A DNA stretch of 64,000 nt from DASQMT01 sp963827335 (GTDB lineage Bacteria; Actinomycetota; Thermoleophilia; Solirubrobacterales; Solirubrobacteraceae): assembly GCA_963827335.1 (NCBI GenBank), contig CAWHAP010000021.1:1-64000 (forward strand), written 5' to 3'. The notes beneath the pieces were generated by a model. The model searched no databases, was not told the origin of the DNA, and worked only from the letters and a program-made list of their open reading frames with translations. Made by a program: the position numbers and the translations under genes. Of the stretch, positions 58,811 to 64,000 are shown one piece after another (the stretch's first letter is position 1; each line of letters starts with the position of its first letter).

Positions 58811-61000
58811 ATGAGTCACGCCCAGCGAACGAGGCGGCGCCGCCGCGGCAGCGGCGGTCCGCGGAACAAGGCCTTCCTCGGCCTCACGGTGGTGGGGATC
58901 CTCGCCGTGCTCGCGGGCCTCGGCGGCGTCGGCTACGTCGTGTCGATCGCCGCCTCCGCACCGCCGCTGTCCTCGCTCAAGCCGAAGGCGACCGGCGACA
59001 ACACGCGCGTGTTCGCCGCCGACGGGCGCCCCCTCGGCTTCATCCAGGCCGACGAGCTGCACCTGCCGCTGCGCACGACCGACATCCCGCAGGTCGTCAA
59101 GGACGCGACGATCGCGATCGAGGACGAGCGCTTCTACGAGCACAAGGGCGTCGACTACGAGGGCGTCGTGCGCGCGGCGTTCAAGAACCTGGCCTCGCGC
59201 AAGACCGTGCAGGGCGGCTCGACGATCACCATGCAGCTCGTCCGCTCGCTCTACATCTCGAGCGAGCGCACCTACACGCGCAAGATCCGCGAGGCGAAGC
59301 TGGCCGAGGAGCTCGAGGACGAGCACTCGAAGGAGTGGATCCTCGAGAAGTACCTGGACTCGATCCCCTACGGCACCGTCGGCGGGCAGTCCGCGATCGG
59401 CATCAAGGCCGCGGCCAAGATCTACTTCTCCAAGGACCTCAAGGACCTCAACCTCAACCAGGCCGCGCTGCTCGCCGGCCTGCCCCAGGCGCCGTCGGAC
59501 TACTCGCCGACGCGCAGCAAGGGCGCGGCCAAGAAGCGCCGCAACGAGGTGCTGCGCAAGATGGCCGAGCTGGGGATGATCACCCAGGCGAAGGCCGACG
59601 CGACGATCGCCAGGCCGCTCGGCGTGAAGCTCTCGACCTACTTCTCCAAGCGCCGCGAGGAGTACTTCTTCGACTACGTGAAGGACCAGCTCTTCCGCCA
59701 GTACGGCGCCCAGACGGTGCGCGAGGGCGGGATGAAGGTCTACACGACGATCGACCTCGAGAAGCAGGCCGAGGCGCGCGACACGATCGCCGACCACCTC
59801 GCCGGCGTCGGGCCCTCGTCGGCGATCGTCACGATCAATCCGCGCAACGGCTACATCGAGGCGATGGCGTCGTCGGGCGACTACGGCGAGTCGAACTTCA
59901 ACCTCGCCGCCCAGGGCCACCGCCGGCCCGGCTCGACGTTCAAGGTGATGGCGCTGATGACGGCGCTGCGGCGCGGCGTCGACCCGGACGCCACGCACTA
60001 CACGTCGCGCTCCCCGACGATCATCGACGACCCGCTCTACGGCCACATCGACATCAAGACCTACGGCGGCACGAGCGGCGGCAACATGAGCCTGCGCCGC
60101 GCGACGCTGGCGTCCGACAACTCCGTCTACATGCAGCTCGCGCTCGACCTCGGGCCCGACGAGGTCGCCAAGACGGCGCGCGACATGGGCATCACCTCGA
60201 CGCTGAAGGGCTACCCCTCCGAGACGCTGGGCGGGCTCGAGAACGGCGTCTCGCCGCTCGAGATGGCCACCGCCTACGCCAGCATCGCGTCGGGCGGCTA
60301 CCGGCTGCGCCCGACGGCGATCAAGAAGATCAAGTTCGCGGACGGCCGCGTCGAGGAGGGCAAGGAGCTGCCCAGGCGCTTCCGGGTGAAGAAGGTGCGC
60401 ATCTTCACCGACGGCGTCGCCGCCGAGGCCAGGGAGATCCTCGAGCAGAACATCCAGGGCGGCACGGGGACGCACGCGGCGATCGGGTGCCCGGCGGCCG
60501 GCAAGACCGGCACCACGGACAACAACACGGACGCCTGGTTCGTCGGCTTCACCCCGCGGATGACGACCGCCGTCTGGGTGGGCTATCCGAAGGACGACAT
60601 CCAGATGAACGGCCTGTACTTCGGCCGCAACGTCGACGGCGGCACGTTCCCCGCCGACATCTGGGGCGACTACATGGGCCGCGTCAAGGGCAGCTACTGC
60701 GGCGACTTCACGCCCCCGAAGGAGCCGTTCGTCGGGTCGCCGTTCACCGCGAAGTACGCCAGCTCCGGCGGCGGGGCCGACGACGAGGAGTCGACGGACG
60801 GCACCGCGGCGCCCGAGGACGAGTCCGAGACCGACGGCGAGGTCACCCCCGACGACACGGGCGGCGAGGACGGGCCGGACGGCGGCACGCCGGACGAGGG
60901 CTTCGATCCCGGCGCCTACGAGACGCCGCCGCAGCCCGAGCCGGACACGGTCGCGCCCCCGCCCGCCGACGGCGACGGCGGCGCGACGGCGCCCGGTTGA
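58811..61000 (+). CDS. Class A penicillin-binding protein (glycosyltransferase plus transpeptidase)
   Basis: 729 residues. Basic cytoplasmic start, one helix (about 24-47), then GT51: IEDERFYEHKGVDYEGVVRA (catalytic Glu), KTVQGGSTITMQLVRSLY, LDSIPYG, AALLAGLPQAPS; then the transpeptidase: HRRPGSTFKVMALM (SxxK), the SDN motif in ASDNSVYMQ, and AAGKTGTTD (KTG). The C-terminal 70 residues are Asp/Glu/Gly/Pro-rich and disordered. It polymerises and crosslinks peptidoglycan outside the membrane. ATG at 58811, 58 nt after mscS. Confidence 0.96.
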   Translation: MSHAQRTRRRRRGSGGPRNKAFLGLTVVGILAVLAGLGGVGYVVSIAASAPPLSSLKPKATGDNTRVFAADGRPLGFIQADELHLPLRTTDIPQVVKDATIAIEDERFYEHKGVDYEGVVRAAFKNLASRKTVQGGSTITMQLVRSLYISSERTYTRKIREAKLAEELEDEHSKEWILEKYLDSIPYGTVGGQSAIGIKAAAKIYFSKDLKDLNLNQAALLAGLPQAPSDYSPTRSKGAAKKRRNEVLRKMAELGMITQAKADATIARPLGVKLSTYFSKRREEYFFDYVKDQLFRQYGAQTVREGGMKVYTTIDLEKQAEARDTIADHLAGVGPSSAIVTINPRNGYIEAMASSGDYGESNFNLAAQGHRRPGSTFKVMALMTALRRGVDPDATHYTSRSPTIIDDPLYGHIDIKTYGGTSGGNMSLRRATLASDNSVYMQLALDLGPDEVAKTARDMGITSTLKGYPSETLGGLENGVSPLEMATAYASIASGGYRLRPTAIKKIKFADGRVEEGKELPRRFRVKKVRIFTDGVAAEAREILEQNIQGGTGTHAAIGCPAAGKTGTTDNNTDAWFVGFTPRMTTAVWVGYPKDDIQMNGLYFGRNVDGGTFPADIWGDYMGRVKGSYCGDFTPPKEPFVGSPFTAKYASSGGGADDEESTDGTAAPEDESETDGEVTPDDTGGEDGPDGGTPDEGFDPGAYETPPQPEPDTVAPPPADGDGGATAPG

Positions 61001-61021
61001 TCACACGGATCCGGGCGGCGC

Positions 61022-61060
61022 TGGTATAACCCCGCCCGTTGTGTCCGCCGCTCGCGGCGG
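61022..61060 (+). promoter_or_regulatory. Extended -10 promoter and leader hairpin of the cold-shock gene
   Basis: TGGTATAAC at 61022-61030 is an extended -10 (TGnTATAAT-like). A start near 61037 would give a leader of about 95 nt, normal for cold-shock mRNAs. The leader contains a 6-bp hairpin CCGCCG-CTCG-CGGCGG at 61045-61060 and ends with GAGGAGGTGTTGT, a very strong Shine-Dalgarno for the ATG at 61131. Confidence 0.6.
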
Positions 61061-61130
61061 TCGAAGCATGCGGGAAGGCAGTGCCCGGCAGCACCCCTCG
61101 CGCATCGGACCAGCAGTGAGGAGGTGTTGT

Positions 61131-61334
61131 ATGGCAACAGGTGTCGTCAAGTGGTTCAGCGACGAGAAGGGCTTCGGCTTCATCACCCCGGACGACGGGG
61201 GGAAGGATGCGTTCGTGCACTTCTCGGGTATCTCGGGTGACGGCTTCCGCACGCTCGCGGAGGGCGCGAAGGTCGAATATGAGCTGGGCGAGTCCGGCAA
61301 GGGCCCCCAGGCAACGAACGTCAGGGTCATCTAG
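61131..61334 (+). CDS. Cold-shock protein (CspA family)
   Basis: 67 residues, the full CSD: GVVKWFSDEKGFGFITPDDG (RNP1 KGFGFI), DAFVHFSGI (RNP2 VHF), RTLAEGAKVEYELGESGKGPQATNV. A single-strand RNA/DNA chaperone in the cytoplasm. ATG 61131 follows GAGGAGG at ideal spacing. The infA TTG starts 3 nt after its TAG, so both are on one mRNA, which would couple initiation-factor supply to cold response. Confidence 0.97.
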   Translation: MATGVVKWFSDEKGFGFITPDDGGKDAFVHFSGISGDGFRTLAEGAKVEYELGESGKGPQATNVRVI

Positions 61335-61337
61335 CTC

Positions 61338-61556
61338 TTGGCCAAAGAAGAGAAAGTCGAATTCGAAGGCGAGGTCGTCGAGGCGCTCCCGAACGCGATG
61401 TTCCGGGTGCAGCTCGACAACGGCCACGAGGTGCTCGGCCATGTGGCCGGCAAGATGCGGCGCTTCCGCATCCGGATCCTGCCGGGGGATCGGGTGCGCG
61501 TCGAGGTCTCTCCGTACGACCTCAACCGCGCCCGCATCGTGTACCGCCATCGCTAG
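61338..61556 (+). CDS. infA: Translation initiation factor IF-1
   Basis: 72 residues, universal length. It has KVEFEGEVVEALPNAMFRVQL, NGHEVLGHVAGKMRRFRIRI, GDRVRVEVSPYDLNRARIVYR with the conserved OB-fold residues. It occupies the ribosomal A site during initiation. The start is TTG at 61338 (TTG-GCC-AAA), with no alternative ATG or GTG nearby. The position between a cold-shock gene and thiL is unusual: infA normally lies with adk, map, rpmJ and rpsM. It may be a second copy. Confidence 0.95.
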   Translation: MAKEEKVEFEGEVVEALPNAMFRVQLDNGHEVLGHVAGKMRRFRIRILPGDRVRVEVSPYDLNRARIVYRHR

Positions 61557-61559
61557 CAC

Positions 61560-62528
61560 GTGCGCGAGCTGGCGCTGATCGAGGCGATCGGCGCCGCGCT
61601 CGCGCGCCGCGACGGCGCGCGCGTCGTGCGCTGGCTCGGCGACGACGCCGCCGTGGTGCGCGGCGACGCGTTCGCCGTCACCTCCGTCGACGTCATGGTC
61701 GACGGCACCCACTTCCGGCTCGGCCAGGCCGCGCCGGCCGACATCGGCCACCGCGCGCTCGCCGCCGCGCTGTCCGACCTCGCCGCCATGGGCGCGGCGC
61801 CCGGCGAGGCCTACCTCGGGGTGGTCCTGCCGCCCGAGCTGCCCGACGCGCAGGCGCTCGCGCTGCACGAGGGCGCCGAGGCGCTCGCCGCCGCGACCGG
61901 GACCACGATCGCGGGCGGCGACATCGTCGCCGGCCCGTGCCTGACCCTCGCCGTGACCGTCGTGGGCTGGGCCGGTGCGGACGAGCCCCTCGTCGGGCGC
62001 ACGGGCGCGCAGCCGGGCGACCTCGTCGGCGTGACCGGCACGCTCGGCGCCGCCGCGGCGGGGCTCGCCCTGCTCGAGGGCCGCGCGCAGGAGGCCGGCG
62101 TGTCGCCCGCGGCCGGCCACGGCGCGGACCTGATCGCGCGGTTCCTGCGGCCCGTGCCGCGGCTGGCCGAGGGCCGCGCGCTCGCCGCGGCGGGCGTCCA
62201 CGCGATGATCGACCTGTCCGACGGGCTGGCCTCCGACGCGCGCCGGCTGGCCGAGGCGGGCGGCGTCCATCTGACGCTCGAGGCGGCCGCTCTGCCGCTC
62301 GCGCCCGGCGTGGCCGAGGTCGCGCACGCGCTCAGCCGCGATCCGGCCGAGCTCGGCGCCACCGGCGGCGAGGACTTCGAGCTGTGCGTCTGCGTGGCGC
62401 CCGAGGACCGGGCGGCCGCCGAGGCGGCCGCGCCGCTCACGTGGATCGGCGCGGTCTCGGACGGCGCCGTGGGCGTCAGCTGGTCAGGCCCGGACGACGC
62501 AACCGCCTGGCGCGGCTTCGAGCACTAG
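61560..62528 (+). CDS. thiL: Thiamine-monophosphate kinase
   Basis: 322 residues. ATP and magnesium sites: GDDAAVVRGDAFAVTSVDVMVDGTHF (split at two motifs), AAALSDLAAMGAAPGEAYLG, TIAGGDIVAGP, DLVGVTGTLGAAAAG, MIDLSDGLASDARRLAEA, and TGGEDFELCVCV. It phosphorylates thiamine phosphate to the diphosphate, the cofactor needed by the acetolactate-synthase-like enzyme at 2188. GTG at 61560, 3 nt after infA. The TAG stop is the start of hairpin element copy 4. Confidence 0.95.
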   Translation: MRELALIEAIGAALARRDGARVVRWLGDDAAVVRGDAFAVTSVDVMVDGTHFRLGQAAPADIGHRALAAALSDLAAMGAAPGEAYLGVVLPPELPDAQALALHEGAEALAAATGTTIAGGDIVAGPCLTLAVTVVGWAGADEPLVGRTGAQPGDLVGVTGTLGAAAAGLALLEGRAQEAGVSPAAGHGADLIARFLRPVPRLAEGRALAAAGVHAMIDLSDGLASDARRLAEAGGVHLTLEAAALPLAPGVAEVAHALSRDPAELGATGGEDFELCVCVAPEDRAAAEAAAPLTWIGAVSDGAVGVSWSGPDDATAWRGFEH

Positions 62529-62613
62529 AGGGCGAAGCCCGGTCTCGACCGGACATGGATGTCCGGCGCCGCCATCAGAACGCGGTCCGGATGACCCGCG
62601 GAGCACTCCTATT
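62525..62613 (+). repeat. Dispersed hairpin element, copy 4
   Basis: Opens CTAGAGGGCGAAGCCCGGTC (the thiL stop is its TAG; GGGC/GCCC hairpin at 62530-62540), then the palindrome CCGGACATGGATGTCCGG at 62549-62566 and a CGGAT-loop hairpin GCGGTC/GACCCGC at 62582-62599, then GCACTCCTATTT, which contains the TAG stop of the converging gene at 62609. It shares 25 identical nt with copy 3, and its middle stem differs from copy 3 by a compensatory pair (A-T for G-C). Confidence 0.82.
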
Positions 62614-62857
62614 TCGCGGGGGGCCGCGCTCCTCCGGCGAGAAGCCGGTTCACGATCGCCGCGGCAACCGCATCGGCGTCGACCTCGTAGTCCAGGCGCT
62701 CGAAGCGCTCCGCCTCCGTCTGCATCGGCGTCCTTGCGTCCGTCGTCGGCTCGTCGGCGCCCCGGACGTCCCGTCCGAAGCGACCCTTCCGCTGATTGTG
62801 TCGGAGTGCGGTCTGCATGGCATGAGCAGCATCGGCAGCGATCGGATCCTGGTCCAT
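62609..62857 (-). CDS. Small hypothetical protein, weakly FlgM-like C-terminus
   Basis: 82 residues, charged and soluble. The N-terminal half is Arg/Asp-rich and probably disordered; the C-terminal YEVDADAVAAAIVNRLLAG resembles the last helix of the anti-sigma-28 factor FlgM (Y-VDxxxVAxAI--RLL pattern). The resemblance is short, no flagellar gene is near, and it starts 7 nt downstream of the sortase stop, so it may be an unrelated companion. The final residues (AK, then TAG) are encoded by hairpin element copy 4. Confidence 0.6.
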   Translation of the reverse strand: MDQDPIAADAAHAMQTALRHNQRKGRFGRDVRGADEPTTDARTPMQTEAERFERLDYEVDADAVAAAIVNRLLAGGARPPAK

Positions 62858-62864
62858 GGGGTCC

Positions 62865-63518
62865 TCACCGGAAGCGTTCGAGGCGGGCGGAGACGACGAT
62901 GCGCTCGGCAGCCGAGTACAGGGGATGGCAGGCGGTGAGCACGAGGCGATCGTAGGCCATGCGGCGCGTGACCCACGTCGCGTCCGGTGCGACGATGCGG
63001 ACCGACTCGACGTGGTAGGTGAACCGGCCGTACGGCATCGCCAGCTCGATCCGGTCGCCGCGCTCGAGGTCGTCCAGGTGGCGGAAGGGCGCGCCGTACG
63101 TCGTGCGGTGCCCGGCGATCGCCACGGTGCCGCGCTGCCCGGGGAGCACGCTGCCGGGGTAGTGGCCGGGCCCGCGCCGCAGGTCGCCGGCGTCCGTGCC
63201 CTCCAGCACGACCGCCCCGATCCCGGCGGACGGCGCCTTCAGCCGCCCGAGCGCGTCCCCCGCCTCCGTGCGGCGCGCCAGCGCCCCCGCCGCGGCGCCC
63301 ATGCGGCGCAGCGGGTCCGGCTCCGCGGCGATCACGCGCCGCTCCTCCGGGGTCGGGACAGCCCGCTCGAGCGCCGCGAGCTCGTCGTCGAGCCGGCCCT
63401 GCTGGACGCGCGCGTAGACGGCGGTGAGCGGCTCGCCCCACAGCAGCGTCACGCCCGCGTCGGCGACGAGCAGCGCGCCGAGCACGATCAGGACGGTGGA
63501 GAGCCGGCGCAGCCTCAT
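62865..63518 (-). CDS. srtE: Class E sortase
   Basis: 217 residues. An N-terminal membrane helix (about 6-29, STVLIVLGALLVADAGVTLLW), a ~75-residue linker, then the sortase beta barrel: VAIAGHRTTYGAPFRHLDDLE with the catalytic His, and LVLTACHPLYSAAERIVVSARL with the catalytic Cys and downstream Arg. Class E sortases of actinobacteria attach LAxTG proteins to the wall. No LAxTG substrate gene is visible in this window. ATG at 63518 overlaps the upstream membrane-protein stop (ATGA). Confidence 0.93.
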   Translation of the reverse strand: MRLRRLSTVLIVLGALLVADAGVTLLWGEPLTAVYARVQQGRLDDELAALERAVPTPEERRVIAAEPDPLRRMGAAAGALARRTEAGDALGRLKAPSAGIGAVVLEGTDAGDLRRGPGHYPGSVLPGQRGTVAIAGHRTTYGAPFRHLDDLERGDRIELAMPYGRFTYHVESVRIVAPDATWVTRRMAYDRLVLTACHPLYSAAERIVVSARLERFR

Positions 63519-64000
63519 CGCCGCAGCGCCGATTCGGTCCCGCCGAGCGAGCCCGGCCCGGCATAGCTCCCCGGCCCGCGCGTGCGCGGCCGCTCCTCCG
63601 GCGTCGCGGCGACGATCCGGCGCCGGGCGAGCAGGACGCGGACGAGCGCCGCGACGCACCCGCACAGCGCCCCGGCGGCGAGCGCGGCCCACATCGACAC
63701 GTGCCCGCCGGCGGTCGCCACCAGCCACAGCCGGGCGAGCTCGAGCGGGTCGAGCCGGAGCGCCTGGCTCTCCGCGACGAGCACGAGCGCCGGCGCGAGC
63801 AGCCCGCCGGCGAGCGCCGCCCAGCCCAGCGGGCCGCGCATGCGCGTCTGCGGCGCGCCGACCAGCAGCCACAGGTGCGCGGCGGGGAGCAGCAGCGCCG
63901 CCGCGTAGGGGTTGAAGAGCCAGACCGCGAAGGCCAGGCCGCAGACGATCGCCCCGACGGCGGCGCCCGCCGCGCCCGCGGCCGGGTTGCCCCGCGCCGC
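63515..64000 (-). CDS. Membrane protein, C-terminal part (runs off right edge)
   Basis: 161 residues are visible; the N-terminus lies beyond base 64000. At least four hydrophobic segments appear: VGAIVCGLAFAVWLFNPYA, AALLLPAAHLWLLVGA, WAALAGGLLAPALVLVA, and MWAALAAGALCGCVAALVRVL, followed by a charged tail (RRRIVAATPEERPRTRG). No family was recognised. It overlaps the sortase start by 4 nt, so it is co-translated and could belong to a larger protein with an N-terminal extracytoplasmic or enzymatic domain. Confidence 0.7.
   Translation of the reverse strand, partial: AARGNPAAGAAGAAVGAIVCGLAFAVWLFNPYAAALLLPAAHLWLLVGAPQTRMRGPLGWAALAGGLLAPALVLVAESQALRLDPLELARLWLVATAGGHVSMWAALAAGALCGCVAALVRVLLARRRIVAATPEERPRTRGPGSYAGPGSLGGTESALRR

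Overview
The window is very GC-rich (about 70-75% by eye), densely packed and almost free of intergenic space. No gene-free stretch exceeds about 300 bases. GTG and TTG starts are common, and many same-strand neighbours overlap by 4 nt (ATGA, GTGA, TTGA). The gene content includes a class E sortase, an actinobacterial-style SpoIID/LytB protein, HtaA and RTX-like secreted proteins, an MpaB-type DUF2236 oxygenase, a CobA-HemD fusion and Ccm heme export. It points to a Gram-positive high-GC actinobacterium, most plausibly order Solirubrobacterales (class Thermoleophilia). That placement is inference from gene content and style; no rRNA or marker phylogeny could be run.

Layout. 1-3.8 kb: minus-strand operon of an acetolactate synthase-like TPP enzyme, succinate-semialdehyde dehydrogenase, PdxH and the start of an AraC regulator. 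3.9-10.9 kb: SpoIID/LytB protein, MaoC hydratase, 5'-3' exonuclease, a minus-strand run of epimerase, small protein, PAP2 phosphatase, YchF and a GGDEF response regulator, then a diacylglycerol-kinase-like lipid kinase. Three copies of a dispersed hairpin element lie here. 10.9-17.8 kb: short FtsH, ThuA-like protein, DUF1385 protein, M20 peptidase, a frameshifted chromate transporter, and a secreted RTX-type protein. 17.9-25.5 kb: RarA, methyltransferase and an AlkZ/HTH_42-like protein in one overlapping operon, then a sulfite-oxidase-fold enzyme, an ALDH-fold pseudoenzyme, an MBL-fold hydrolase, a small membrane protein and a DUF2236 protein.

25.5-34.3 kb is the best-defined functional block: a plus-strand run of siroheme-synthase-type dehydrogenase, IlvA, MoaB, CcmABCD, HemA, HemC, CobA-HemD and BirA, nearly all translationally coupled. 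It joins tetrapyrrole synthesis (glutamyl-tRNA to uroporphyrinogen III and siroheme) to heme export for cytochrome c maturation. 34.3-41.3 kb: Ogt and a PQ-loop protein around a divergent region with a CRP-like site, YpfJ metalloprotease and a SF2 helicase with a histone-H1-like tail, then a TlpA-type thioredoxin and a GalT-like HIT enzyme. 41.3-48.4 kb: a large CHASE-PAS-PAS-GGDEF-EAL sensor, Dtd, an HtaA-like secreted protein, ClpP diverging from an SRPBCC-ArsR pair across an operator-rich region, a long imperfect hairpin, and an orphan PAAR protein.

48.4-54.5 kb: complete oligopeptide ABC importer (order C-A-B-D-F). 54.7-58.8 kb: tRNA-Arg(CCT), PyrE, L,D-transpeptidase, CPBP protease, HAD hydrolase, MscS channel. 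58.8-64 kb: class A penicillin-binding protein, cold-shock protein, IF-1, ThiL, a fourth copy of the hairpin element, then a small protein, sortase and a membrane protein cut by the right edge.

There is no clear phage, transposase, CRISPR array or biosynthetic cluster. The most unusual signals are the four-copy hairpin element family (two copies supply the stop codons of both flanking convergent genes), the about 126-nt imperfect inverted repeat at 47.93-48.06 kb, the helicase with an acidic insert and H1-like tail, the RarA/AlkZ-like coupling, and the ALDH-fold protein lacking its catalytic cysteine.
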